Notes: generated by a model not told the origin, from the letters alone. Positions 17,284 to 25,186 are shown, counted from the first letter of the stretch. The stretch: 64,000 nucleotides of DNA from Streptomyces sp. WM6386 (GCF_000972385.1 NZ_JXTE01000040.1:1-64000); one strand, 5' to 3'. Numbers and translations: made by a program.

Positions 17284-17766
17284 TTATGTGTTTGCGGGTG
17301 TACGGGTGGTCTCTTCGAATACGCGAGGGGCGGCGGTACGGCAGTCGTCGAAGCTGGCCCTGAGCCGGGCCATGAGGCCGGTCAGCTGGGCCACCTCTTC
17401 GTCGCTCCAGTCGCCCAGCCGCTCGGCGAGCAGCTCGGAGGTCCGCCGCGACAGCTTTTCGAGCTGGGCCAGACCCACGGGGGTGAGGTGCAGGATGCGG
17501 GAGCGCTTGTCCGCCGGGTCGGGGGACCGGTCGATCCAGCCCCGCTCGGCGAGATGCGCCGCATGCCGGCTGGTCACCGACATGTCCACGGCGAGCAGCT
17601 CCGAGAGCTTGCTCATGCGCATGTCCCCGTGACGGGCGAGCAGCGTCAGTACGGCGGCGGAACCGGCGGGACAGTCGGACGGCAGGATCCGCCCCATCTC
17701 CCGTTTCACGGCTCCGAAGGCACTGAACTGACGCATCAGCTCCTCGTACTGCGCCTGCGCGGCCAT
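17284..17766 (-). CDS. MarR-family transcriptional regulator
   Basis: This is a 160-residue winged-helix regulator. The core is MRMSKLSELLAVDMSVTSRHAAHLAERGWIDRSPDPADKRSRILHLTPVGL: recognition helix, then the wing with the conserved D-x-R-S-R. I took ATG 17766, preceded by AGGAGG, rather than the upstream open frame, whose residues come from the operator region. It is the first gene of a likely operon with the MFS fusion gene and yceI. Palindromes just upstream are probably its operators; it would repress the pump until a ligand binds. Confidence 0.93.
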   Translation of the reverse strand: MAAQAQYEELMRQFSAFGAVKREMGRILPSDCPAGSAAVLTLLARHGDMRMSKLSELLAVDMSVTSRHAAHLAERGWIDRSPDPADKRSRILHLTPVGLAQLEKLSRRTSELLAERLGDWSDEEVAQLTGLMARLRASFDDCRTAAPRVFEETTRTPANT

Positions 17767-17783
17767 CACACCTCCTGTATTCG

Positions 17784-17825
17784 TTGCTTGGGGCAACCAT
17801 AGGAGCGGTTGGTTGCTACAGGCAA
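17784..17825. promoter_or_regulatory. Palindromic operators upstream of marR
   Basis: Two TTGC-N5-GCAA palindromes occur at 17784-17796 and 17813-17825, 29 bp apart. An overlapping perfect inverted repeat GCAACCA/TGGTTGC (17793-17799 and 17810-17816, 10-bp spacer) joins them. They lie 18-59 bp upstream of the marR start. Their placement fits autoregulation by the MarR protein; binding is inferred. Confidence 0.6.
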
Positions 17826-17926
17826 ATAAAACGACGTGAGTGCGACATAAAAACTTGGCAAAGGCAAGTATTGCGGAAGTAAATCGGCAGGTGGCGGTCA
17901 AGGAAGGAAGGCTGCCTGAACCCACC

Positions 17927-18000
17927 TAGGGGCGCGGGGAACCGCGCGACCAGCCACGGACAACCGTCACTCGGCAACCATCCCGCACCCCTACGGCGAT
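17927..18000. repeat. Streptomyces intergenic repeat, copy B
   Basis: The segment begins with CTAGGGGCGCGGGGAA, then GCGCGACCAGCCAC, and ends CGCACCCCTACGGCGA. The same end blocks are found inverted at 24356-24432. This copy lies between divergent genes (marR and a small membrane protein gene), so it is not simply a terminator. Confidence 0.65.
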
Positions 18001-18045
18001 CCCCGCGCTTGGGCAGCCCCCGCGGATTCGCTAGTGTCTCGGTGC

Positions 18046-18240
18046 ATGGCTAACACCCAGGGCCCCCAGGGCAACCACGACCCCGCCGGCAACACCCAGA
18101 TGTTCCGCGCCTTCGTCGACGAGGCCCCGCAGGGCCCGCAGCAGGCCGCGGCCGCCTCCGGCCCGCGCCTCGGTCTGATCATCGGCGTCGTCGTCGCCGT
18201 GGCGATCGTCGCGGCGGTGGCCTGGCTGGCGCTCAGCTGA
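18046..18240 (+). CDS. Small single-span membrane protein
   Basis: The 64-residue protein has a polar N-terminal half (Gln/Gly/Pro-rich, about residues 1-40) and one hydrophobic helix (about 42-62: LGLIIGVVVAVAIVAAVAWLAL) ending almost at the C-terminus. It looks like a tail-anchored or N-in single-pass protein. I chose ATG 18046; a GTG at 18034 would add four residues. It is convergent with the lipoprotein gene. I do not recognise a family; it resembles uncharacterised Streptomyces proteins. Confidence 0.7.
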   Translation: MANTQGPQGNHDPAGNTQMFRAFVDEAPQGPQQAAAASGPRLGLIIGVVVAVAIVAAVAWLALS

Positions 18241-18249
18241 CCGGCGGGG

Positions 18250-19024
18250 CTACTTCCACCGGACGGACACGTCCCGCGTCTCGATGTGCATCCCGCGCGG
18301 CACCCTCCCCCACTCTCGGCTTCGCTCGAGCGGGGGGACCCCCATCGCGTCGACGCACACCGTCCAGGTCTTCTCCCTGCGCGCCCCCGCCCCGATCGGC
18401 GCCGGAAGCGCCACGGCCGACTCGACGGTCCCCCAGTCGATCCCGAGCGCGCCGATGATGTGCGTCCACGAAGGTGACGGTCCCCGAACGCACCGCGCTG
18501 CCGCCGGAGTTGCGGAGGACCAGGGTCACCTTCTCGCACCAGCGCTGATCGGTGGCCTCGCGCTCCGGATCGCTCACGGTCAGGGCGGCGGGGGCGGCCG
18601 CCGATGCCGTAGGGCTCGGGCCGGCCGGTGAACTCGTAGGCGTACGACCGGGCTTGGCGCCCCCGGCCGAAGAGGCGGGACTGCTCGGAGCGTCCGCGGT
18701 CCCCGGTACGCCCCCCGTCTCCGGACTTCCCGGCGTGCCCGACACCGAGGACCGGCCCGGAGCACCCGCCTCCGAACTCCCCTCCGCCCCCGGTGAGTCG
18801 GACCTGTCGGACCCCTCGGACCCGTCCAACGGCACGACCCGCACACCGCCCGTCGGTTCGGCGGCACCCGTGGGCTTCGTACCGCCCGCCGCCCCGACCG
18901 CGACGTATCCGTCACCGCCGCCGCTCCCGCAGCCGACCAGGACCGCGCCCAGACAGACGACGGCCGCCGACGCGCCGATCACGGCGCCCCGACGGCCATG
19001 TGTCCATGTCGTCGCCCGAAGCAT
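18250..19024 (-). pseudogene. Secreted lipoprotein gene with a frameshift
   Basis: The start encodes a lipoprotein signal with lipobox LVGC (Cys about residue 32), then a Ser/Pro/Gly/Ala-rich linker. A folded domain follows (about 150 onward: LTVSDPEREATDQRWCEKVTLVLRNSGGSAVRSGTVTF). After VTF the frame is lost by one extra base near 18472-18478. The other frame continues sensibly as THIIGALGIDWGTVE and REKTWTVCVDA and ends IETRDVSVRWK with a TAG at 18250. The original frame instead runs to 18233 as basic low-complexity residues. The in-frame peptide VPPLERSREWG comes from a Streptomyces repeat inserted near the 3' end. It is either a recent pseudogene or a sequencing error of one G. Function is unknown. 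Confidence 0.75.
18303..18345. repeat. Streptomyces short dispersed repeat inside the lipoprotein gene
   Basis: CCCCCACTCTCGGCTTCGCT, then CGAGCGGGGGGACCCCC, is a sequence I recognise as dispersed in many Streptomyces genomes. It can fold on itself through its C- and G-runs. Here it lies within the coding sequence, read on the minus strand as VPPLERSREWG, and preserves the frame of the conserved C-terminal part. Confidence 0.7.
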
Positions 19025-19110
19025 CGCGCTGGGGGTGCCCCCTCTGAGGGAGTGGCTGACACTCCGTCAGTAAGGAAGGCCCCTGCGGAACTTCCGTCGC
19101 TCCTGGACCG

Positions 19111-19998
19111 TCAGTCCGAGATCAGCCCCTCGCGCAGCTGCGCCAGCGTCCGCGTCAGCAACCGGGAGACGTGCATCTGGGAGATGCCGACCTCCTCGCC
19201 GATCTGCGACTGGGTCATGTTGGCGAAGAAGCGCAGCATGATGATCTGGCGCTCGCGGGGCGGGAGTTTGGCGAGCAGGGGCTTGAGGGACTCGCGGTAC
19301 TCGACGCCTTCGAGGGCCGTGTCCTCGTAGCCGAGCCGGTCGGCCAGGGAGCCCTCGCCGCCGTCGTCCTCCGGGGCCGGGGAGTCCAGCGAGGAGGCGG
19401 TGTACGCGTTGCCGACCGCGAGGCCGTCGACGACGTCCTCCTCCGACACGCCCAGCACCACGGCGAGTTCGGCGACGGTCGGGGAGCGGTCCAGCTTCTG
19501 CGAGAGCTCGTCGCTGGCCTTGGTGAGGGCCAGGCGCAGCTCCTGCAGCCGGCGCGGGACGCGCACCGACCAGGACGTGTCGCGGAAGAACCGCTTGATC
19601 TCGCCCACGACCGTCGGCATCGCGAACGTCGGGAATTCCACGCCGCGTTCGCAGTCGAAGCGGTCGATCGCCTTGATCAGGCCGATGGTGCCGACCTGGA
19701 CGATGTCCTCCATCGGCTCGTTGCGCGAGCGGAAGCGGGCCGCCGCGTAGCGCACCAGTGGGAGGTTGAGCTCGATGAGGGTGTCCCGGACGTACACACG
19801 CTCGGGGCTGTTCTCGTCGAGGGCGGCGAGCCGCAGGAAGAGGGAGCGGGACAGGGTGCGGGTGTCGAGGGCCCCCGAGGTCACCGGCAGGGCCGGAGCC
19901 TCTACGGCGGCCTCGACAGCCGGGTTGTCGTCGAGCGCGGGCGCAGCCTCGCTCTTGATGAGCGTGAGCACCTTCGAGCTGCCCTGGTCTGCGGACAT
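19111..19998 (-). CDS. sigN: RNA polymerase sigma factor, SigB/F/G family (SigN-like)
   Basis: This is a 295-residue group 3 sigma factor. Region 2 is at about residues 75-145 ([37 protein letters not shown]...[19 protein letters not shown]). Region 3 is at about 150-205. Region 4 is at about 240-290 ([45 protein letters not shown]). It begins with ATG after AAAGGGGGTGGC. The adjacent paralogue downstream of the shared region is sigF-like; this order matches the sigN-sigF pair I remember from S. coelicolor, where they act in aerial development. The symbol is assigned from position and similarity. A SigB-type promoter lies upstream. Confidence 0.85.
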   Translation of the reverse strand: MSADQGSSKVLTLIKSEAAPALDDNPAVEAAVEAPALPVTSGALDTRTLSRSLFLRLAALDENSPERVYVRDTLIELNLPLVRYAAARFRSRNEPMEDIVQVGTIGLIKAIDRFDCERGVEFPTFAMPTVVGEIKRFFRDTSWSVRVPRRLQELRLALTKASDELSQKLDRSPTVAELAVVLGVSEEDVVDGLAVGNAYTASSLDSPAPEDDGGEGSLADRLGYEDTALEGVEYRESLKPLLAKLPPRERQIIMLRFFANMTQSQIGEEVGISQMHVSRLLTRTLAQLREGLISD

Positions 19999-20066
19999 GC
20001 CACCCCCTTTGGGTCGCGGGACGGTCGCGGCGAACGCTCCATCGAGGAACGTCAGCCTTCACCTGA

Positions 20067-20092
20067 ATACCGGAGCCGAAGCCCCGGCAAAC
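20067..20092 (-). promoter_or_regulatory. Putative SigB-family promoter upstream of sigN
   Basis: On the minus strand, GTTTGC (20087-20092) and CGGTAT (20067-20072) are separated by 14 bp. This is close to the GTTTAA-N14-GGGTAT consensus of SigB-like sigma factors. It lies about 70 bp upstream of the sigN start. Autoregulation or cross-regulation by the adjacent sigma factor is plausible. The remainder of 19999-20300 holds no gene that I can see. Confidence 0.5.
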
Positions 20093-20300
20093 GCTCTGCC
20101 GGAAGAATGTCACATGTCGGCAACACGCTGTAGTGACATGTCGACACGTGAGACGTGAATCCGCCCTGGATAAAGGGGGTCTGACGGTTTTTCGGCGCAG
20201 AAGTGTCGGGAACGTACCTGGTGAGCGATTCGCTCGTGCCGGTTACGCCTCGATCCTGCTTGCGAACTGGGGTGTTCCGGAACGCGCCCCCGTGCGCCTC

Positions 20301-21137
20301 TTATGCATCGATCCGATTGGCGGATCGCAGCCGCTGGAAGCTACGCGCGAGTAGCCGCGAGACATGCATCTGGGAGACACCGAGTTCCGCGCTGATTTGC
20401 GACTGGGTGAGATTGCTGTAGTAGCGCAGCAGAAGGATTCGCTGTTCGCGTTCCGGCAGTTGGACCAGCAGATGCCGTACGAGGTCGCGGTGCTCCACAC
20501 CGTCCAGCGCCGGGTCCTCGTAGCCGAGCCGGTCCAGCAGTCCGGGAAGGCCGTCGCCCTCCTGCGCGGCCTCCAGGGAGGTCGCGTGGTACGAGCGCCC
20601 GGCCTCGATGCAGGACAGCACCTCGTCCTCGCCGATGCGCAGCCGCTCGGCGATCTCGGCGGTGGTCGGGGTGCGCCCGAAGGCGGTCGTCAGGTCCTCG
20701 GTGGCACCGTTGACCTGCACCCACAGCTCGTGGAGCCGACGGGGCACGTGGACGGTCCGCACGTTGTCACGGAAGTACCGCTTGATCTCGCCGACGACGG
20801 TCGGCATCGCGAACGTCGGGAACTGCACGCCCCGGTCCGGGTCGAAGCGGTCGATCGCGTTGATGAGCCCGATCGTGCCGACCTGGATCACGTCCTCCAT
20901 CGGCTCGTTGCGGGAGCGGAAGCGGGCGGCCGCGTAGCGCACGAGCGGGAGGTTGGCCTCGATGAGCGCCCCGCGTACCCGGTTGTGCTCCGGCGTGCCC
21001 GGCTGGACCTCCTTGAGCTGGGCGAAGAGCACCTGGGTGAGCGCCCGGGTGTCGGCGCCGCGGCTGCGCTGGGGGGCGGCGGGCGCCGGGGTCTGGGCGG
21101 GCGCCTCTTCCTGGGGCGGCGCAGTACTGGCCGACAC
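20301..21137 (-). CDS. sigF: RNA polymerase sigma factor SigF (SigB/F/G family)
   Basis: This is a 278-residue group 3 sigma factor. Region 2 is [19 protein letters not shown], then [19 protein letters not shown] (about residues 65-100); region 3 spans about 135-195; and region 4 is [20 protein letters not shown], then [17 protein letters not shown]. It is strongly similar to the neighbouring SigN-like protein, most likely by tandem duplication. In Streptomyces SigF acts late in spore maturation. I chose GTG 21137 because AAGAGG then has proper spacing; GTG 21149 places that stretch directly against the start. No anti-sigma factor gene is adjacent. Confidence 0.88.
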   Translation of the reverse strand: MSASTAPPQEEAPAQTPAPAAPQRSRGADTRALTQVLFAQLKEVQPGTPEHNRVRGALIEANLPLVRYAAARFRSRNEPMEDVIQVGTIGLINAIDRFDPDRGVQFPTFAMPTVVGEIKRYFRDNVRTVHVPRRLHELWVQVNGATEDLTTAFGRTPTTAEIAERLRIGEDEVLSCIEAGRSYHATSLEAAQEGDGLPGLLDRLGYEDPALDGVEHRDLVRHLLVQLPEREQRILLLRYYSNLTQSQISAELGVSQMHVSRLLARSFQRLRSANRIDA

Positions 21138-21275
21138 GGTCAACGCCACCTCTTCATCGGTCTACATCGGTCAACTCATCCGTCAAAAGCGGTCATAGCA
21201 TCACAAGACATGTGCACTGTGTGCAAGCACCGCATAACCCCGTGTTGAGGGAAGAGTTGGGGCACAAGACGCACG

Positions 21276-21303
21276 AAAGCCCCCCGCCGTTCCGGCGAGG
21301 GGC
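21276..21303 (-). terminator. Terminator hairpin after the Dabb gene
   Basis: On the minus strand GGCCCCTCGCCGGAACGGCG, then GGGGGC, forms an 11-bp stem with a small loop and one mismatch, followed by TTTCG. It lies just downstream of the Dabb gene and upstream of sigF. Confidence 0.6.
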
Positions 21304-21323
21304 CATGCGAGGTGAGGGGGAGC

Positions 21324-21617
21324 TCAGTACGCGTAGTCCGCGATCACCCAGGTGGCGAACTCCTTCCAGAGCGCCACTCCCGCCTGGTGCTCCGGGTGCT
21401 CCACGTACCGGCGCAGCGCGTCCGCGTCCTCGAACCCCGAGTTGATGGCGAAGTCGTAGGCGATGGGCCGGTCGCTGAGGTTCCAGCCCAGCTCCCAGAA
21501 GCGGATGTCCTCGATCTTGCCGTCGAGGGCGCGGAAGGCCTCGACGCCCTTCACGACCCGCGGGTCGTCACGCTCGACGCCCTCGTTGAGCTTGAAGAGG
21601 ACAAGGTGGCGGATCAT
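21324..21617 (-). CDS. Dabb family (stress-responsive A/B barrel) protein
   Basis: The 97-residue dimeric alpha/beta-barrel protein has MIRHLVLFKLNEGVERDDP at the start, WELGWNLSDRPIAYDFAINSGFEDADALRRYVEHPEHQA in the middle, and WVIADY at the end. These are the typical Dabb blocks, including the His near residue 4 and the HPEH segment. Members are small enzymes or ligand binders with no single known role. It starts 26 bp after a small membrane-protein gene on the same strand, likely co-transcribed. Confidence 0.92.
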   Translation of the reverse strand: MIRHLVLFKLNEGVERDDPRVVKGVEAFRALDGKIEDIRFWELGWNLSDRPIAYDFAINSGFEDADALRRYVEHPEHQAGVALWKEFATWVIADYAY

Positions 21618-21643
21618 GTGCGCTCCCAGCTTCCGATCAGCCG

Positions 21644-21820
21644 CTACTGCGCCCCGTCGGCGAGCCAGGTGAAGAAGTCACCGACGGCCTTGGCGGCATC
21701 CGATATGCCCTCGAACCCTATCTGGACGTAGTCCGCCGCCTTGGCCGGGTCCGTGATGATCACGTACAGAATGAAGACCACGAGTATGTAGACAGCGGCC
21801 TTTTTAGAATTCACCGCCAT
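21644..21820 (-). CDS. Small 58-residue conserved membrane protein
   Basis: Reading from ATG 21820 to TAG 21644 gives 58 residues. A short basic start (MAVNSKKA) leads into a hydrophobic helix (about residues 8-23: AAVYILVVFILYVIIT) and then an amphipathic C-terminal part (ADYVQIGFEGISDAAKAVGDFFTWLADG). GGGGGAGG lies 5 nt upstream of the ATG. I recognise it as a small conserved actinobacterial protein without known function. It precedes the Dabb gene by 26 bp. Confidence 0.85.
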   Translation of the reverse strand: MAVNSKKAAVYILVVFILYVIITDPAKAADYVQIGFEGISDAAKAVGDFFTWLADGAQ

Positions 21821-21963
21821 CGCGGCCTCCCCCGTGACTGTCGTGCCTGTTGGGACTCCTGTGCCGGCCGCGAGTGTAACTTCCGCACATCACATTTAAG
21901 GACCAACGACCTGCGGTTCTGGGCCCTTTGTCGAGCCCGTGGAGCCCAGGCCCCGGCACGCAC

Positions 21964-21993
21964 GAAGGGCCCCGTCTCTCGACGGGGCCCTTC
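21964..21993 (-). terminator. Terminator hairpin downstream of tRNA-Ser(CGA)
   Basis: GAAGGGCCCCGTC and GACGGGGCCCTTC form a perfect 13-bp stem with the 4-nt loop TCTC, six bases beyond the 3' end of the tRNA. Confidence 0.85.
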
Positions 21994-21998
21994 TGAAG

Positions 21999-22083
21999 CG
22001 GTAGCGGAGGGATTTGAACCCTCGGTGACTTGCGCCACACTCGCTTTCGAGGCGAGCTCCTTCGGCCGCTCGGACACGCTACC
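21999..22083 (-). tRNA. tRNA-Ser, anticodon CGA
   Basis: This 85-nt gene reads on the minus strand from GGTAGCG to the matching acceptor strand CGCTACC plus discriminator G. The anticodon stem CTCGC/GCGAG encloses the loop CTCGAAA with anticodon CGA, which decodes UCG. It has a long variable arm of the class II (Ser) type (TGTGGCGCAAGTCACCG region) and the T arm GAGGGTTCAAATCCCTC. CCA is not encoded. It is complete, in contrast to the truncated tRNA-Ser(GGA) halves at 46 and 61.6 kb. Confidence 0.97.
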
Positions 22084-22127
22084 GAGAGAGACCTTACAAC
22101 ACGGTGGGGCCTGCTCTGAAATCGGTA

Positions 22128-22553
22128 TTACCGGGTCCGGAAGAAGTCCGTGAGGAGCCGCGCGCACTCCTCGGCGAGCACCCCCTCGATCACCTCGGGA
22201 CGGTGGTTGAGCCGCCGGTCCCGTACGACGTCCCAGAGCGAGCCGGCCGCGCCGGCCTTGTCGTCACGGGCGCCGTAGACGACGCGGTCCACGCGGGACT
22301 GCACCAGCGCGCCCGCGCACATCGTGCAGGGTTCCAGGGTGACGACCAGCGTGCAGCCGGTCAGCCGCCACCCTCCGAGTTCCGCGGCCGCCCGGCGCAT
22401 CGCCAGGATCTCCGCGTGGGCGGTCGGGTCACCGACCGCCTCGCGTTCGTTGTGCCCGGTCCCGAGCACGGTCGTGCCGTCCGGGGCCAGGACGACGGCC
22501 CCCACCGGCACATCCGGGCCCGCCCGCCCGGCCTCGTCCAGGGCGAGCCGCAT
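22128..22553 (-). CDS. tadA: tRNA-specific adenosine-34 deaminase TadA
   Basis: This zinc deaminase converts A34 to inosine in tRNA-Arg(ACG). The catalytic HAE (TAHAEILAMRRA) provides a zinc ligand and the proton-shuttling Glu; the PCTMCAGAL motif supplies the two zinc Cys. The 141 residues from ATG 22553 cover the fold. Homologues start about 20 residues earlier (DPVRDRWRAAM), and that frame is open here back to a CTG at 22613 that overlaps the TGA of the upstream gene. No ATG/GTG/TTG is available in between, so CTG may be the true start. It is in an operon with the acidic partner gene upstream. Confidence 0.93.
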   Translation of the reverse strand: MRLALDEAGRAGPDVPVGAVVLAPDGTTVLGTGHNEREAVGDPTAHAEILAMRRAAAELGGWRLTGCTLVVTLEPCTMCAGALVQSRVDRVVYGARDDKAGAAGSLWDVVRDRRLNHRPEVIEGVLAEECARLLTDFFRTR

Positions 22554-22609
22554 CGCGGCTCGCCAGCGGTCGCGTACCGGGTCAGGGGGGCCCTCGGTGG
22601 TCTCCCCGG

Positions 22610-23167
22610 TCAGCGGACGGTCTCCAGGACCTCCGAGGCGCCCAGGGACTCGGCGATCTCGGTGAGCGCATCCGTCGACAGGGACTTCAGCTCCTTCTCG
22701 CTGACACCCAGGTCGTCGAGGACGCCGGGGTCGCCGACCGGACCGTGGGGCACGGCCTCGGCGGAGCCGCCGCTCTCGGCGTCGTCCCCGTCCTCGTCCC
22801 CGTCCTCACCGTCCTCGGTGCCGTCGAGATCGAGGGCGTCCAGGTCGGGGTCGTCGTCCCCGGGCTCCCTTCCGAGCAGTTCGTCGGTGAGAAGGATCTC
22901 GCCGTAACTGCTGCGGGCAGCGGCGGCGGCGTCCGAGACGTAGATACGAGGGTCGTCCTCGCCGTCGATCCGGACGACGCCGAACCAGGCGTCCTCCTGC
23001 TCGATGAGCACCAGCACCGTGTCGTCCTCGGGTGAGGCTTCACGGGCCAGGTCGGCCAGATCCGACAGGGTCTCCACGTCGTCGAGCTCTTTGTCGCTCG
23101 CTTCCCACCCGTCTTCGGTGCGCGCGAGCAGTGCGGCGAAGTACACCGTGACTCTCCCACTGGTCAT
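22610..23167 (-). CDS. tRNA adenosine deaminase-associated acidic protein
   Basis: The 185-residue protein has an N-terminal alpha/beta domain (TVYFAALLARTEDGWEASDKELDDVETLSDLADLARE...TVLVLIEQEDAWFGVVRIDGEDDPRIYVSDA). A strongly acidic Asp/Glu/Gly stretch follows (about residues 100-135), then a C-terminal helical part (LDDLGVSEKELKSLSTDALTEIAESLG). It is found next to tadA in streptomycetes and is named for that position; no activity is known. Its stop codon overlaps the probable CTG start of tadA, so the two are translationally coupled. Confidence 0.88.
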   Translation of the reverse strand: MTSGRVTVYFAALLARTEDGWEASDKELDDVETLSDLADLAREASPEDDTVLVLIEQEDAWFGVVRIDGEDDPRIYVSDAAAAARSSYGEILLTDELLGREPGDDDPDLDALDLDGTEDGEDGDEDGDDAESGGSAEAVPHGPVGDPGVLDDLGVSEKELKSLSTDALTEIAESLGASEVLETVR

Positions 23168-23327
23168 AGGCGTGCCGGTTGGGGGTCCCCCCGGCGGAGG
23201 CTATGGGCGGGGAGGCATTGGCTCCGAGCCCCACCCACTCGGAATCGTGGCAGAAACGGAGCGTTCAGGGGACGTCTTCGGCACCCTGTGTCCGCCCGTT
23301 TTGATCGTCCACCAGCGGGATCGTACG

Positions 23328-23347
23328 CGTCCCGGGCGCCCGGGACG
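23328..23347. repeat. Perfect 20-bp palindrome
   Basis: CGTCCCGGGCGCCCGGGACG is its own reverse complement. It lies 43 bp beyond the 3' end of the small basic protein gene on the minus strand. It may act as a terminator hairpin, though there is no T-run. The rest of 23168-23389 shows no gene. Confidence 0.8.
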
Positions 23348-23389
23348 TACGCGGGAGCCCGAAGGGAGGGGGTCGGCCTACCGGTTGGC

Positions 23390-23572
23390 CTACCAGCGGA
23401 AGGTGCGCATGCGCATCGCGTGACGCAGCCGGGCCGCCTTGGCGCGCCGTGGCTGGACGCGGTCGCGCAGCTCACGGGCCTCGGCGAGGTCGCGCAGGAA
23501 CTGGGCGCGGCGCCTGCGGCGCTCGGCGTCGGTCTCCTGTGGTGACTCCTGTGGTGACTCCTGGTTCGGCAT
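23390..23572 (-). CDS. Small basic conserved protein (60 residues)
   Basis: Starting at ATG 23572 the protein has a short acidic/polar start containing a duplicated ESPQ unit (from a 12-bp tandem repeat at 23535-23558). A highly basic helical region follows: [24 protein letters not shown], then [20 protein letters not shown] recognise a conserved small Streptomyces protein encoded divergently from upp. Basic charge suggests nucleic-acid or ribosome association, but that is inference. Starting at 23602 would add ten residues. Confidence 0.75.
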   Translation of the reverse strand: MPNQESPQESPQETDAERRRRRAQFLRDLAEARELRDRVQPRRAKAARLRHAMRMRTFRW

Positions 23573-23713
23573 CGGTACACCACCCCATTGCGTCCCTCCC
23601 ACTTTCCCTCCGACGGGGGGTTTGATGCCAGCGGACGGGTGAAGCGGGGTTTGCCCCAGTCAGGGATGCCGCACGGGACGCCGGGGACAACGGGCCCGGT
23701 TAATGTTGTGGAC

Positions 23714-24349
23714 ATGCGTCTCCACGTCGTCGACCACCCTCTGGTCGCTCACAAGCTCACCACGCTGCGCGACCAGCGCACCGACTCCGCGACCTTCCGT
23801 CGGCTGGCCGACGAGCTGGTCACCCTGCTCGCCTACGAGGCCACGCGAGACGTGCGCACCGAAGCGGTCGACATCACGACCCCGGTCACCACCACCACCG
23901 GCGTCAAGCTCTCCTACCCGCGCCCCCTGGTCGTGCCGATCCTGCGCGCCGGCCTCGGCATGCTCGACGGCATGGTCCGCCTGCTGCCGACCGCCGAGGT
24001 GGGCTTCATGGGCATGGTGCGCGACGAGGAGACGCTCCAGGCGTCCACCTACGCCACGCGCATGCCGGAGGACCTCTCCGGGCGTCAGGTGTACGTCCTC
24101 GACCCCATGCTCGCCACCGGCGGCACGCTGGTCGCGGCGATCCGGGAGCTGATCAAGCGGGGTGCGGACGATGTGACGGCCGTGGTGCTGCTGGCTGCGC
24201 CGGAGGGCGTCGAGGTCATGGAGCGTGAGCTCGCGGGTGCGCCGGTGACGGTCGTGACGGCGGCGGTCGACGACCACCTCAACGAGCACGGGTACATCGT
24301 GCCGGGCCTCGGAGACGCTGGGGACCGGTTGTACGGCGCCGCTGAGTAA
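23714..24349 (+). CDS. upp: Uracil phosphoribosyltransferase
   Basis: This 211-residue enzyme salvages uracil: uracil + PRPP gives UMP. The type I PRTase core is present: the PRPP-binding loop region [16 protein letters not shown] (about residues 132-147), [19 protein letters not shown] with the flexible-loop Arg, and the C-terminal uracil-binding [17 protein letters not shown]. Length equals the family norm. ATG 23714 gives [20 protein letters not shown], the usual start. It is monocistronic and convergent with the LytR_C gene; an intergenic repeat lies between them. Confidence 0.97.
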   Translation: MRLHVVDHPLVAHKLTTLRDQRTDSATFRRLADELVTLLAYEATRDVRTEAVDITTPVTTTTGVKLSYPRPLVVPILRAGLGMLDGMVRLLPTAEVGFMGMVRDEETLQASTYATRMPEDLSGRQVYVLDPMLATGGTLVAAIRELIKRGADDVTAVVLLAAPEGVEVMERELAGAPVTVVTAAVDDHLNEHGYIVPGLGDAGDRLYGAAE

Positions 24350-24355
24350 GGACGC

Positions 24356-24432
24356 CGTTTCGCCGTAGGGGTGCGGATGCGTCGCGACCGAAGGCCGTTT
24401 GTGGCTGGTCGCGCAGTTTCCCGCGCCCCCCA
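24356..24432. repeat. Streptomyces intergenic repeat, copy C (inverted)
   Basis: Reading on the minus strand it starts GGGGGGCGCGGGAAACTG, contains GCGCGACCAGCCAC and ends CGCACCCCTACGGCGAAAC. It matches the end blocks of the copy at 17927-18000. It fills the gap between the convergent upp and LytR_C genes. Confidence 0.65.
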
Positions 24433-24439
24433 GGTTTCT

Positions 24440-25087
24440 TCAGCAGGCCTTGTTCGAAGAAGTGGACGTCGGCTGGGGTGCACCCAGCTTGGCCAGTGCC
24501 TTGTCCGCTGTCGCCTTTGCCGTCAGCGACTTGAAGCCTGTGCCGATGATCAGGTCCACGTCGGTGCCCTTGCGGGTGTCCGCGCGCGCCTCCGTGCCCG
24601 CGAGCTGTGTGCCGAGGACCGGCAATGACGTGCTCACGGCGGACGTGGGGCCGAGCAACAGCCCCGTGCCCTTGACCTTCTTGTCGAACTCCGCGCTCGC
24701 GTTGCCCACGTCGCCGATCTTGAAGCCGCGCTTCTTCAGCTCGTCCGCGGTCTTCTTGGCGAGCCCCGCCCGGGGGGTGGCGTTGAAGACGTTGACGGTG
24801 ATCTGGGCGGGCTTGGGATAAGCCGCGGTGGAGGAGGAGGCCGAGGCCGACGGGGATGCCTTCGTCGCGCAGTCCGCCTTGGGGCCGGCCGCCGAGGCCT
24901 TGTCGCCACCGCCGGTGAAGACGTCGATGAGCTGGAGCGTGCCCCAGCCGACCAGACCGAGCGCGGTGACCGAGGCGACCAGGGCGACCACGAGCCTGCC
25001 CCGCCGCCGGGGACGGCGCATGCGCGGGTACTTGTCCCCCGTGATCCGGTACTTGCCGCCCATGCCTGGGGGAGTCAGCATGCTCAT
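24440..25087 (-). CDS. Membrane-anchored LytR C-terminal domain protein
   Basis: The 215-residue protein has a basic cytoplasmic start (MRRPRRRGR), one transmembrane helix (about residues 31-53: LVVALVASVTALGLVGWGTLQLI), a Ser/Ala-rich linker, and a LytR_C (VanX-like fold accessory) domain. The domain spans about 92-200 (ITVNVFNATPRAGLAKKTADELKKRGFKIGDVGNAS...VDLIIGTGFKSL). Such stand-alone domains accompany LytR-CpsA-Psr cell-wall ligases; no ligase gene is adjacent. It should face the cell wall. It starts divergently from nothing close by; the next minus-strand gene is 100 bp upstream. Confidence 0.9.
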   Translation of the reverse strand: MSMLTPPGMGGKYRITGDKYPRMRRPRRRGRLVVALVASVTALGLVGWGTLQLIDVFTGGGDKASAAGPKADCATKASPSASASSSTAAYPKPAQITVNVFNATPRAGLAKKTADELKKRGFKIGDVGNASAEFDKKVKGTGLLLGPTSAVSTSLPVLGTQLAGTEARADTRKGTDVDLIIGTGFKSLTAKATADKALAKLGAPQPTSTSSNKAC

Positions 25088-25186
25088 GGGCGCAGCGTAG
25101 TGCGCCGGGGCGGCGATGCCTACTAAATGATCATTGGATTCGGGCCGGAAGAACCCGAAAGGGCCAACCCTTTACAAGTCCGCCGC

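Noticed and set aside
13689..17363. A 1224-codon plus-strand open frame
   Set aside because: It is the shadow of the YceI and MFS-fusion genes; its composition is Arg/Gly/Asp/His-rich without any motif.
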